From contig CAZCDB010000008.1 in NCBI GenBank assembly GCA_964497635.1, positions 1 through 34,585 of the forward strand: 34,585 nucleotides of DNA, given 5' to 3'. The translations under genes and the position numbers were made by a program. The DNA comes from CAMDWQ01 sp964497635 (GTDB lineage Bacteria > Omnitrophota > Gorgyraeia > 2-02-FULL-51-18). This document shows positions 1 to 7,715 of the stretch, piece by piece (the first letter of the stretch is position 1; the number at the start of each line of letters is the position of its first letter). Under the pieces are notes generated by a model. It ran no database searches, was not told where the DNA came from, and saw only the letters and a program-made list of their open reading frames with translations.

Positions 1-1
1 T

Positions 2-1135
2 TTGGCGGAGCCTAATCTTGAGGGGCAGCTCCAAGAGCTGAAGCAAGTGGTTCAGGAACTGCGTCAGACGGTGGAGCGCCAACAAGAAGAGATTAATACC
101 TTAAAAGGTTCTGCGCCTAGGCCTGCTCAGCCCCGAGCGATGGCTGCCTCTGGCAAGTGGAATCCAGACATTGGTGTGATTGCGGACACACTTTTAAACC
201 TGGACAGCCCCAAAGAAGATACCGGCTCGGATCGTATTCGCGTGCGAGAGCTGGAACTCATTCTTGGAAGTTATGTGGATCCATATTCAAGAATGGATGC
301 TAGTGTCGCTTTCTCTGATCTGGATGAGGTGGAGCTCTCAGAGGCTTACCTGACAAGGTTTGGTTTGCCTTGGGAGACGACGGCGCGCATTGGACGCTTT
401 AAACCAAAATTTGGAAAGGCTCCGATGTATCACCGGGATGCCCTAGATACGGCAGACGAGCCGCTTTCAGTTCAGCGCTATTTTGGTGAAGAAGGCCTCA
501 ATAAAACAGGGGTGGATTTGACCAAGCCTCTGGACCTTCCATTGGATTCGAGTCATGAAATTGTTTTTGGCGTTTTAGAGGGCGGTGTCGGGGAAGAGGG
601 GAACGCTTTGGGAACAACGCGGCGCAGACCCACGCTCTATTCGCACCTAAAGAATTTTTGGGATCTCTCGGATGTTACCACTTATGAGCTAGGCTTCTCT
701 CATCTAGTTGGCTCCAAGGATGAAGACGCCGCTTTTGAAGCCAATATTTTTGGGGTGGATTCTACATTCATTTATTTGGCCGGACCGGATCAGCGGATCA
801 AATGGCAAAGCGAGGTTTTTGTCGTCGATCATGATGAGGTGTTGGAAGGCTCAGACAACACACTTCTTGGAGCTTACAGTTTGCTGGATTATCGCTTGAA
901 CAAACAATGGTCTGTGGGCGCTCGCATCGATTATGCAGAGATTATTGATAATCCGCTATCCAATCCCGACGATGCCGATGACGGCTACACAGGCTACGTG
1001 ACTTTTTATCAGACAGATTTTGCGCGTTGGCGGCTTCAGTTCAATCACTGGCAATTAGCCAGCGGCGAAGACGATAATCAGGTCCTGATTCAAGGCATTT
1101 TTGCAATCGGCGATCACAAACATAAACTCACGTAA
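2..1135 (+). CDS. Outer-membrane beta-barrel porin-like protein, 5' end cut by window
   Basis: The frame is open from the first bases of the window. The first readable residues (Leu-Ala-Glu-Pro, from a TTG codon) look like the end of a signal peptide, so the true start probably lies upstream. Residues about 5-35 form a charged heptad-like helix (LEGQLQELKQVVQELRQTV), as found at the N-terminus of several porins. The remaining 340 residues alternate short polar and hydrophobic strands with Gly, Asp and aromatic residues, including RIGRFKPKFGKAPMY, typical of a barrel. The gene ends 8 bases before a metal-binding ABC protein, so it may be the outer-membrane entry for the same metal. The family is inferred from overall character, not from a diagnostic motif, and the substrate is unknown. 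Confidence 0.7.
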   Translation: MAEPNLEGQLQELKQVVQELRQTVERQQEEINTLKGSAPRPAQPRAMAASGKWNPDIGVIADTLLNLDSPKEDTGSDRIRVRELELILGSYVDPYSRMDASVAFSDLDEVELSEAYLTRFGLPWETTARIGRFKPKFGKAPMYHRDALDTADEPLSVQRYFGEEGLNKTGVDLTKPLDLPLDSSHEIVFGVLEGGVGEEGNALGTTRRRPTLYSHLKNFWDLSDVTTYELGFSHLVGSKDEDAAFEANIFGVDSTFIYLAGPDQRIKWQSEVFVVDHDEVLEGSDNTLLGAYSLLDYRLNKQWSVGARIDYAEIIDNPLSNPDDADDGYTGYVTFYQTDFARWRLQFNHWQLASGEDDNQVLIQGIFAIGDHKHKLT

Positions 1136-1143
1136 GGAATCCC

Positions 1144-2106
1144 ATGAATAAAATTTTATTTGTTTTATTGGCACTGTTTTCATTGAGTGGTGCTGCGGCT
1201 GCCCACTCCGAGCATGATGAACATCAGCATTACCACGAGGGGGTGGTTAAAGCGGTTGAAGGGCGTAAGCCAAAAATTGTGGCGACGACCTCGACTTTTG
1301 CCAGCCTCGTCAAAGAAATCGGCAAAGACCATGTGGAGGTGAAGTTCATTTCTTTGCCAAAATTTAACACACATTATTTTACGCCGAAGTTTAGCGATGT
1401 GCGTAATGTCCAAAAAGCGGATCTCTTTGTCCAAGCAGGTCTTGATCATGAAATCTGGACACAAGCCATTCTAGAGGCCTCTGGCAAACTCGACTTGTTT
1501 CCCGGGGCTTCGCAAAACGTGGCGATGTCTGAAGGACTGACTCTACTCGATGTGCCGGAAAATCAGCTCTCTCGTTCCGAAGGTGATGTGCATATTTTTG
1601 GGAATCCGCATATTTGGATGAGTCCTGAAAATGCGCGGATCATGGCGGGGACCTTGATCAAAAAGCTAAAAGAGCTCGATCCGGTGCATGCCAAGGAATA
1701 CGAAGCCAATGGAGCGGATTTTATCGCACGCCTGAATCAAAAAATCCAAGTGTGGAAAACGAAAGCGGAATCTATCCGAGGTAAGGAAGTAATTTCTTAT
1801 CATAAAGATATCGCTTATTTTGCCCAGTTTTTAGGATTTAAGGCGCTCCGGTTTTTTGAGCCTAAGCCGGGGATACCGCCGACCCCGAAGGATTTGATTT
1901 CTCTGGAAAAATACATGAAAGAAAATAAAATCAAGGCGATGATTCAGCCGATTTATTATTCGAAGGACTCCACCGAAGCCCTGGCCAAGCGCGCCGGAGC
2001 CAAAGTATATATTATTTGTCAAAATGCCGGTGAAGTCCACGGCACAGAGGACTATATCAGCTTGTTTGAATACAACGTCAACACAATCAGCGAGGCTTTG
2101 AAATAA
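1144..2106 (+). CDS. Metal ABC transporter substrate-binding protein (ZnuA/TroA cluster A-I family)
   Basis: A 320-residue periplasmic protein that should capture a divalent metal such as Zn2+ or Mn2+ and deliver it to the permease encoded next. A signal peptide (about residues 1-20, ending AAAA) is followed by a His-rich stretch (HSEHDEHQHYH). The family's three metal-ligand histidines appear in THYFTPKFSD, GNPHIWMSPENAR and VISYHKDIAYF. The usual carboxylate ligand near the C-terminus is not obvious. AAGGA precedes the ATG. It ends directly against the permease start, so the two are co-transcribed. No ABC ATPase is present nearby; it may lie upstream of the window. Metal specificity cannot be read from the sequence. 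Confidence 0.88.
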   Translation: MNKILFVLLALFSLSGAAAAHSEHDEHQHYHEGVVKAVEGRKPKIVATTSTFASLVKEIGKDHVEVKFISLPKFNTHYFTPKFSDVRNVQKADLFVQAGLDHEIWTQAILEASGKLDLFPGASQNVAMSEGLTLLDVPENQLSRSEGDVHIFGNPHIWMSPENARIMAGTLIKKLKELDPVHAKEYEANGADFIARLNQKIQVWKTKAESIRGKEVISYHKDIAYFAQFLGFKALRFFEPKPGIPPTPKDLISLEKYMKENKIKAMIQPIYYSKDSTEALAKRAGAKVYIICQNAGEVHGTEDYISLFEYNVNTISEALK

Positions 2107-2916
2107 ATGGCGGAATTCTTTCAATTTATGTTGTATCCGTTTTTGGCGTGTTTAGTGCTGACAGGGATTCATACTTATCTGGGACAGCATGTGATTGAGC
2201 GGCAGGTCATCTTTGTTGATCTTTCGCTAGCGCAGATCGCAGCCCTTGGGGCCAGTATCGCGCTGGTGATGGGGCATGAGCTCAATACGCCTCTGTCTTA
2301 CTGGCTTTCGCTGGCATTTACCGTGGTTGGGGCTGTTGTTTTTGCTTTTAGCCGTTTCAAAAAAGGGCTGATTCCCCAAGAAGCGGTGATTGGAGCGACT
2401 TATGCGGTGTCGGCGGCACTGCTGATTCTTGTTCTCAGCTTGGCTCAAGAAGGGGATGAACATATCCGAGAGGCGCTTATTGGAAAACTTCTTTTAGTCT
2501 CCGATTGGGAAGTTTTTAAAATGTTCCTGATTTATGCGGTTATTGGTATTTTTCATTTTGTGTTTCGGAAAAAATTCTTTTTGATCTCCAAGGATCACGA
2601 CGAAGCCGCAAAGACGATAAATGTTCGTCTCTGGGATTTTCTGTTTTATGTGTCTTTTGGGATTGTGGTGACAAGTTCGGTAAAGATTGCAGGTGTACTT
2701 TTAGTTTTCTCTTATCTTGTGATTCCGGCTGCCTGCTCGTTTCTCTTTGGCAGTACTACGAAAAGTCGGCTGATTATCGGCTGGTTGATCGGGCTTATCG
2801 CAAGCGTTCTGGGGATTCTTAGCTCCTATTTTTTTGATCTTCCCACAGCCCCGACAATCATTTGTGTTCTGGGAGTCATTTTGTACGGCTCCATTTTTAT
2901 TAAAAATAGAAAATGA
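2107..2916 (+). CDS. Metal ABC transporter permease (ZnuB-like, ABC-3 family)
   Basis: An integral inner-membrane protein of 269 residues with about seven or eight hydrophobic segments, the usual size and shape for ABC-3 metal permeases. The family segment following the first loop is present (VIERQVIFVDLSLAQIAALG). It starts on the base after the stop of the binding-protein gene and overlaps the next gene by the ATGA tetranucleotide at 2913-2916, so it belongs to the same operon. Its partner ATPase is not in the window. The ion is probably Zn2+ or Mn2+, inferred only from the family and the His-rich binding protein. Confidence 0.88.
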   Translation: MAEFFQFMLYPFLACLVLTGIHTYLGQHVIERQVIFVDLSLAQIAALGASIALVMGHELNTPLSYWLSLAFTVVGAVVFAFSRFKKGLIPQEAVIGATYAVSAALLILVLSLAQEGDEHIREALIGKLLLVSDWEVFKMFLIYAVIGIFHFVFRKKFFLISKDHDEAAKTINVRLWDFLFYVSFGIVVTSSVKIAGVLLVFSYLVIPAACSFLFGSTTKSRLIIGWLIGLIASVLGILSSYFFDLPTAPTIICVLGVILYGSIFIKNRK

Positions 2917-3551
2917 AAGTAGATAAACGTAATCGCGCTAGTGGAGGACGTCTTGAGGATGTCTCCGGTGCGCTTTTGGTCCGCCGGTTTTCGGTCAGAC
3001 AGCCTGAGATATATCGGGTGATCGAGAGGGTTTCGACACAAAAGTTGACTTTGCTTAGTCAAGAGGCGCTTTGCGAGTTGGCACAGGCGGTGATGGATCT
3101 TGAATACGATGGCATTGATGGCGATATTCTTCAAGCTGGTTGCGGTCTTGGGGGCGAGGCGATTGTGATTGCTCATGCCAAGCGCCGTAACCGACCTTTG
3201 ATGATTCATGATCCGTTTAATGCTGGGCCGGATGCCAAGACGCGCTTACACCACGAGCTCACAGCTCATAACGCTGATGAACGCTTCCAGGTACAAATCC
3301 TCCCAGGTCCTTACCAAGAGACGCTTGCAAAACAGGGGGCGCTTGCGCTTGCCTGTCTAGATACTCGAGAATACAACACCCTACTTTTTTTACTCGAGTC
3401 TTTGGCGCCGCGACTTATGCCGAGCGGTCAACTCATTATTACTGGCCACAAAAACCGAGAAGGCTGTCAAAAAGCCGTGGAGGAGTATTTCCTCGGCAAA
3501 ACAGGTTTCCGGTTTGTCCGCAAAAGCCGATTGCATGTGGTTAAAGGATGA
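2913..3551 (+). CDS. Class I SAM-dependent methyltransferase, TylF/MycF-like
   Basis: A 212-residue soluble protein. Around residues 70-85 it carries a glycine-rich SAM-binding motif (DGDILQAGCGLGGEA), followed by an acidic loop (MIHDPF). The preceding helix with LTLLSQEALCEL resembles the TylF (macrocin O-methyltransferase) family, where a similar phrase stands before motif I. The start overlaps the permease stop by 4 bases, so it is co-transcribed with the metal transporter, although no functional link is obvious. The substrate is unknown. TylF-like proteins are common in gene clusters for surface polysaccharides or secondary metabolites, but nothing of that kind adjoins this gene. Confidence 0.65.
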   Translation: MKVDKRNRASGGRLEDVSGALLVRRFSVRQPEIYRVIERVSTQKLTLLSQEALCELAQAVMDLEYDGIDGDILQAGCGLGGEAIVIAHAKRRNRPLMIHDPFNAGPDAKTRLHHELTAHNADERFQVQILPGPYQETLAKQGALALACLDTREYNTLLFLLESLAPRLMPSGQLIITGHKNREGCQKAVEEYFLGKTGFRFVRKSRLHVVKG

Positions 3552-3576
3552 TTCTCCCCGTAGATATTTTTTTTGC

Positions 3577-3605
3577 TTGTAAACAAACGTTCGTTCGTTT
3601 ATAGT
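3577..3605 (+). promoter_or_regulatory. lexA promoter with overlapping palindromic operator
   Basis: A -35-like TTGTAA (3577-3582) and a -10 TATAGT (3600-3605) are separated by exactly 17 bases. Between them lies a 22-bp near-perfect palindrome at 3580-3601, with left half TAAACAAACGT and right half TCGTTCGTTTA; 9 of 11 positions match when one half is reverse-complemented. It spans the spacer and touches both promoter boxes, the position expected for a repressor that regulates its own gene. I infer that it is the LexA box of this lineage. It differs from both the E. coli (CTGT-N8-ACAG) and Bacillus (GAAC-N4-GTTC) boxes. Confidence 0.7.
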
Positions 3606-3627
3606 AGGGGGTAGGAGAAATAAGACG

Positions 3628-4212
3628 ATGCCAAGACCCCCGATCGATATTACGAATGCGGTGACCAAGATAAGAGAGTTTTTTCGTTCTCATCATCGTG
3701 CGCCTAGCTTTGAAGAGGTGAGAGATCTTTTTAGTTACCGTTCCAAAGCTTCAGCACATTTTTTGGTTCAGCAGCTGATTGAGAAAAATTTTCTCCATAA
3801 GGATTCGAAGGGGCGGATTCTCTGGGATCAGCTCATGGGAGTCAAGGTTTTGGGGAGCGTGCAGGCGGGAGTACCCAGTGTCGAGGAAGAGGTTCACACA
3901 GATACGCTGAATCTTGATGAGCTTCTCGTGAGAGATCATGGGCAGACTTTTCTTTTGAAGGTGAGCGGAGACTCCATGATTGATGCGGGGATTCATGAGG
4001 GGGATTTTGTGCTGGTCGAAAGAGGCCGCGAGCCCAAAAATCACGATATTATTATCGCACAGGTGGACGATGAGTGGACACTAAAATTTTACGAAAAAGA
4101 AGGGTCGCGTGTACGGCTTGTTCCAGCCAATAAAAAATACGCACCTATCATTCCAACAACAGAGCTAAAAACAGGAGGCGTCATTGTCGCAGTCATTCGT
4201 AAATACCGATAG
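3628..4212 (+). CDS. lexA: LexA repressor, SOS regulator with self-cleavage domain
   Basis: A 194-residue two-domain protein. Residues 1-65 form the winged-helix DNA-binding domain (TNAVTKIREFFRSHHRAPS, then the recognition region about 36-50). Residues 70-194 form the S24 self-cleavage domain. The cleavage bond is Ala80-Gly81 (VQAGVPS), the nucleophile is Ser116 (VSGDSMID) and the general base is Lys153 (TLKFYEKEG), spaced 37 residues apart as in E. coli LexA. AGGAG lies about 10 bases before the ATG. It has its own promoter and a palindromic operator just upstream (3580-3601), so autoregulation during DNA damage is likely. The recognition helix is divergent, consistent with an unusual operator. 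Confidence 0.95.
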   Translation: MPRPPIDITNAVTKIREFFRSHHRAPSFEEVRDLFSYRSKASAHFLVQQLIEKNFLHKDSKGRILWDQLMGVKVLGSVQAGVPSVEEEVHTDTLNLDELLVRDHGQTFLLKVSGDSMIDAGIHEGDFVLVERGREPKNHDIIIAQVDDEWTLKFYEKEGSRVRLVPANKKYAPIIPTTELKTGGVIVAVIRKYR

Positions 4213-4432
4213 TTTTCCCATCGCATGGGATCTGCAAGGTCCACAGATAGAAAAATGGGTCTGGCCTAAGCTCGCCTTTCGGGTTTACTGGGCCCAAAAA
4301 TGCATCCACTTTTTGCGCTGTCCGGAGTCTGGACAAGGGGTGGTTTATCGGATAGCGAGGGTGGGGGTTATCTTTTTATTTCAAGTCCGATTGATAACTC
4401 TAAAAGATACGTTTTTTTCAGCAGAGAATTAG
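4184..4432 (+). CDS. Unidentified small open frame downstream of lexA (doubtful)
   Basis: An open frame that could encode up to 82 residues. It starts at a TTG inside the last codons of lexA and ends where the converging small gene ends. The middle (PIAWDLQGPQIEKWVWP, then VYWAQKCIHFLRCPESG) is rich in Trp, Cys and Pro and reads more like protein than random sequence, while the last 25 residues look non-coding. In many bacteria a translesion gene (imuA/imuB) follows lexA, but no such motif is recognisable here. It could be a decayed fragment, a real small SOS gene, or chance. No strong ribosome-binding site was found. Confidence 0.3.
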   Translation: MSQSFVNTDSFPIAWDLQGPQIEKWVWPKLAFRVYWAQKCIHFLRCPESGQGVVYRIARVGVIFLFQVRLITLKDTFFSAEN

Positions 4433-4830
4433 TAATCTCGACGCGGGGCGAAGTTTTGGGTTGAGCCTGTTTGTGCCTGATCCGCTTGTTTTTCCACTGA
4501 GTTTATTTTGGTGATTTGAGGTTCTTTTTTGGGCATCCAAAAAGTGCCAAGTTCGATGATTCCCGCGCCGGTTTTATGGAGCGCTTTTCCTGTGCCGGTA
4601 GTTGCACCGGCAATAAATCCTGTCAATTTTTCAGCGGTATTTTTAGCTTTCCCTTCATGAGTGGCGACACTATCAAATATTTCAACCCATCCGGTCGAAG
4701 CATTACGGGCGCCATTTTGGACATTTTTAACTTGTTCCTTGCCATTATCAGTTCCGCCGATCTGGCTAAAAACAGGGGCGCTGGTCATGCAGAGGATTCC
4801 CGCCATGATAATTAATTTACTTAGACGCAT
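4429..4830 (-). CDS. Small secreted protein resembling exosortase-associated TIGR04073 family
   Basis: A 133-residue protein with a clear signal peptide (residues 1-22, cut after PVFS). The mature part matches the pattern I recall for the TIGR04073 family: a N-A-x-T-G-W-x-E-I phrase (ARNASTGWVEIFDS), a Gly/Thr-rich hydrophobic stretch (GFIAGATTGTGKA), then GAGIIELGTFW and a proline soon after. GGGAG lies 8 bases before the ATG. It is divergent from the secreted SEHP-repeat gene and has its own promoter. The family occurs in genomes carrying exosortase systems and has no established biochemical role. The assignment rests on remembered family features, not on a search. Confidence 0.7.
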   Translation of the reverse strand: MRLSKLIIMAGILCMTSAPVFSQIGGTDNGKEQVKNVQNGARNASTGWVEIFDSVATHEGKAKNTAEKLTGFIAGATTGTGKALHKTGAGIIELGTFWMPKKEPQITKINSVEKQADQAQTGSTQNFAPRRDY

Positions 4831-4866
4831 TTTCTGACTCCCAGTTCATATTGATTATTTTCCTAA

Positions 4867-4894
4867 ATTGTAGCATAGGTTTCTGACAAACCAA
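4867..4894 (-). promoter_or_regulatory. Promoter for the TIGR04073-like gene
   Basis: Read on the minus strand, TTGGTT (4894-4889) and TACAAT (4872-4867) are separated by 16 bases, a plausible sigma-70-type pair. Transcription would begin near 4860, giving a leader of about 30 bases that contains the GGGAG ribosome-binding site. I could not assign an equally good promoter for the divergent gene at 4988. Confidence 0.45.
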
Positions 4895-4987
4895 GTTTAT
4901 TGAGTACCCAAAAGTAATAACTAAATTTTGATTCTTGTGCTCTAATAGGATGAGAAAGTTAACTAAAACTTAAACATGGAGGATCCT

Positions 4988-5260
4988 GTGAAGCAATTAT
5001 TTAGACTTGTATTGGCACTTTTTGTGGCAGTTCCTTTTTTTGGTAGTTTTGTTGGGACTTCTTACGCGGAACATCCAACAGCTTCTTCGGAGCACCCGGC
5101 AGCTTCTTCGGACCAACCGGTAGTGGAAACAGATGAAGTTCAGGGTGAAGAAGTTGACGGTGCAGAAGAAGACGTAGATGCCAAGAAGGTGAAAGCGGCA
5201 AAGAAGACTTCGGGATCCGAACATCCTTCAAGCGGTCATTCAGAGCATCCCACCTCTTAA
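4988..5260 (+). CDS. Small secreted SEHP-repeat protein
   Basis: The GTG at 4988 is chosen as start because a GGAGG ribosome-binding site (4978-4982) sits 5 bases before it; the in-frame ATG at 4976 overlaps that site and would add four residues to the signal peptide. The product has about 90 residues: a signal peptide of about 26 residues (cut after SYA), two SEHP-type repeats (AEHPTAS, SEHPAAS), an acidic then lysine-rich middle (about residues 45-70), and two more repeats at the end (GSEHPSS, HSEHPTS). No enzyme motif is present. The His-Pro repeats could bind metal, but this is speculative. It lies 12 bases before the transglutaminase-like gene, so the two are probably co-transcribed. Confidence 0.75.
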   Translation: MKQLFRLVLALFVAVPFFGSFVGTSYAEHPTASSEHPAASSDQPVVETDEVQGEEVDGAEEDVDAKKVKAAKKTSGSEHPSSGHSEHPTS

Positions 5261-5272
5261 ATTAGGTTATAA

Positions 5273-6610
5273 ATGTCCATGAGACGACTTTCGGTTTTGG
5301 TCTTGGCAGTTTTTATCTGCACTATACATGTAGGGGCTGATACCCAACCGAAAGTCGATCTTGTGCGTAATGCGGTAACAGCAGAAATAAAAGCCGGGAT
5401 TGAAAAGCATATCGAGAACGAGGCCTCGCGCGGAGGGGGATACTTCCAGTTTTCCTCTGGGGGCAAAGAATATCACTTCAAGCTCGTCCGGGTTCATACG
5501 GAGTATCTTTCCAGGCTTGGACCGGAACGGCACTTTGCCTGCGTCGATTTGGTAGACGAGGCAGGGGATGTTTATGATACTGACTTTTTCCTCTCGGGTA
5601 AACCCGATGCCATGATCGTTACTGAGACGACTCTCCATAAACTAAACGGCATTCCTTATTACACATGGGAGCAGGTCAAGAAGGGCCAGTGGGAACGGGT
5701 TCCTATCAAAGGTGCCGCGCCCGAGCTTTTGGGGGTGGTCAAGGGTCAAGATCAATTTGATTTTTTATACCGGGCGAAGATTCCGGACATTGTGGGAGAT
5801 GCTCGCCTATGGGTTCCTCTACCAGAAACGGATCCGTTCCAAGAGGTTGAGCTTAAAGATGTCCACTCCCCCAAGAGCTATCGTATCCTCGGAGAAAACC
5901 AGTACGGCAATAAAGTCCTCTATTTTGAACTTGGCCCGGAGGACTCCGGAAAGAACGTGGATATTCGCTATCGCGTGCGTCGAGCGGAGAAAGCGGCCTA
6001 TCCTGATACTGCCCCTGAATTTGAAAAACACCTGAAGGCGGATAATTTGGTCCCGCTGAATACTGAATTTAAACGTATCGCCAGTGAAACAGTGGCTGGC
6101 AAGAAGGGTGATTTGGTTCGTGCTCGAGCGCTTTACGATCATGTCATCGATCAGATGCGATACATGAAACACGGAACCGGCTGGGGAAAAGGGGATGCGG
6201 TGTACGCGTGTAATATTCGCACAGGAAACTGCACTGATTTTCACGCTTATTTTATTGCCTTGGCTCGATCTGTTGGGATTCCCGCACGTTTTGGGATAGG
6301 CGCTGCGATCCCGTCTGAGCGTGATGATGGAGGGATTGACGGTTATCACTGCTGGGTGGAGTTCTATGCCGAGGGCAAGTGGTGGCCTGTTGATATTTCC
6401 GAGGCGGACAAATATTCAAGCCTGTCCACCTACTATTTTGGTCATCATCCAGCCAATCGATTTGAGTTCAGCCGTGGTCGGGATCTAGTTTTTACACCCG
6501 GTCCGGAGGAGGGTCCGATCAATTTTCTCGCTTACCCAGTTCTTGAGATTTCAGGAAAACAGGTTAAGATGAAAACTGAGTTTTTTTTCGAACGACACCT
6601 CAATCGATAA
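5273..6610 (+). CDS. Secreted transglutaminase-like (cysteine protease fold) protein
   Basis: A 445-residue exported protein with a signal peptide (about 1-22). The C-terminal half holds a transglutaminase-like domain with a full catalytic triad: Cys320 (RTGNCTDFHAYF), His359 (DGYHCWVEFY) and Asp374 (WWPVDISEAD). The N-terminal half (about 25-240) contains mixed beta strands and probably serves as a binding domain. Such domains in bacteria act as peptidases or amide-bond enzymes on periplasmic or cell-wall substrates; the substrate here is unknown. A second in-frame ATG lies two codons downstream. It follows the SEHP-repeat gene after 12 bases, which raises the possibility that the small secreted protein is a partner or substrate. 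Confidence 0.88.
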   Translation: MSMRRLSVLVLAVFICTIHVGADTQPKVDLVRNAVTAEIKAGIEKHIENEASRGGGYFQFSSGGKEYHFKLVRVHTEYLSRLGPERHFACVDLVDEAGDVYDTDFFLSGKPDAMIVTETTLHKLNGIPYYTWEQVKKGQWERVPIKGAAPELLGVVKGQDQFDFLYRAKIPDIVGDARLWVPLPETDPFQEVELKDVHSPKSYRILGENQYGNKVLYFELGPEDSGKNVDIRYRVRRAEKAAYPDTAPEFEKHLKADNLVPLNTEFKRIASETVAGKKGDLVRARALYDHVIDQMRYMKHGTGWGKGDAVYACNIRTGNCTDFHAYFIALARSVGIPARFGIGAAIPSERDDGGIDGYHCWVEFYAEGKWWPVDISEADKYSSLSTYYFGHHPANRFEFSRGRDLVFTPGPEEGPINFLAYPVLEISGKQVKMKTEFFFERHLNR

Positions 6611-6641
6611 TATTCTTCCGTTTGACCTTCTCTGATTTGTT

Positions 6642-7715
6642 GTGGATAATGAAGCCCTTATGCTAAAGCTCAAAAGTCCCGCAGATTTTATAGGAAAGCA
6701 AGGTCCCGGTGTCATCAGTTTTGGCTCCGGCCAGCCAGATTTACCACCTCCCGCTGAAGCTTTTGCCGGGATCAATACGCATCGGGATTTGCGCTACGGT
6801 CTGATCCAGGGGGAGCTAAAACTCCGCGAAGCACTCTCGCACGAGTACCAAGGATCAACCGCTGAAAATTTTGTAATTACCAATGGCGCTTCCGAGGCGC
6901 TGGATCTTGTTTTTCGCGCATGGGGGAAGGGCAAGGTTTTATTGCCACGGCCTTATTACTACTCTTACTTGCCAATTATTCAAATGGCCGGCATGACTCC
7001 CGTATTTACAGATCTTGTGGACGGGCGCATTGATATCCAAGATTTTAAGAAAAAAATTAAGGGTTGTCGTGCGGTGCTCATAAACTCTCCTTCCAATCCT
7101 ACAGGCCGTGTCGAGTCCATTGAGACTTTAAAAGAGATTGAGAAGATCACCAAAAAGCTTGGCGTTTATATTGTCTCCGATGAAGTTTATAAGGATCTCA
7201 TTTACGAGCGCGAGAATTATCATCTTAAAGGCAATCACGTCATCACCATCAATTCTTTTTCAAAAACGTACTGCATGTGTGGCGTGCGCGTCGGCTATCT
7301 TTGGACCGCAGATAAAAAGATTGTGGAAAACGTCTGTGAAATGAAAACTCACACTTCAATGAATACCAATCTGGTGGGCCAGGACATGGCACTTTCGACC
7401 ATGAGTGCTCCCAAAGAGTATATCGAGCATCAGACCCAGATCTGGCGAGAGCGCCGTGATTTTATTTACAAAGGACTTCAAGACCTCGGATTTGATCTGT
7501 GGAAGCCGGAGGGGGCTTTTTATGTACTTCCCAAGTGCAAGAATGCTCGCAAATTTTTAACCCTTCTTTACCAAGAATACAAAGTGATCACATACCTGGG
7601 GGAGTGGTTTGGCGCTCCTGACAGGATTCGCTTAAGCTACGCGCTGGATGTGAAGCAGATCGAAGAAGGTCTTGACCGCATCCGGCAAGCGATGAAGAAA
7701 ATACGAGTGATTTGA
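6642..7715 (+). CDS. PLP-dependent class I aminotransferase
   Basis: A 357-residue fold-type I aminotransferase. Visible signatures are the substrate/PLP Asn (NSPSNPTGR, about residue 152), Asp180 and Tyr183 (IVSDEVYKDL), and the Schiff-base Lys208 in NSFSKTYCMCGVRVGY. A C-terminal Arg (RIRLSYA) should bind the substrate carboxylate. The start is drawn at GTG 6642; an ATG at 6660 is possible and would shorten it by six residues. It lies 31 bases after the transglutaminase gene and overlaps the next gene by 4 bases. The amino-acid substrate cannot be told from the sequence; aspartate- or alanine-type activity is usual in this subfamily. Confidence 0.92.
   Translation: MDNEALMLKLKSPADFIGKQGPGVISFGSGQPDLPPPAEAFAGINTHRDLRYGLIQGELKLREALSHEYQGSTAENFVITNGASEALDLVFRAWGKGKVLLPRPYYYSYLPIIQMAGMTPVFTDLVDGRIDIQDFKKKIKGCRAVLINSPSNPTGRVESIETLKEIEKITKKLGVYIVSDEVYKDLIYERENYHLKGNHVITINSFSKTYCMCGVRVGYLWTADKKIVENVCEMKTHTSMNTNLVGQDMALSTMSAPKEYIEHQTQIWRERRDFIYKGLQDLGFDLWKPEGAFYVLPKCKNARKFLTLLYQEYKVITYLGEWFGAPDRIRLSYALDVKQIEEGLDRIRQAMKKIRVI

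Noticed and set aside
5819..6349. A 176-codon minus-strand frame inside the transglutaminase-like gene
   Set aside because: Antisense to the catalytic domain with an intact triad; no independent coding signal.
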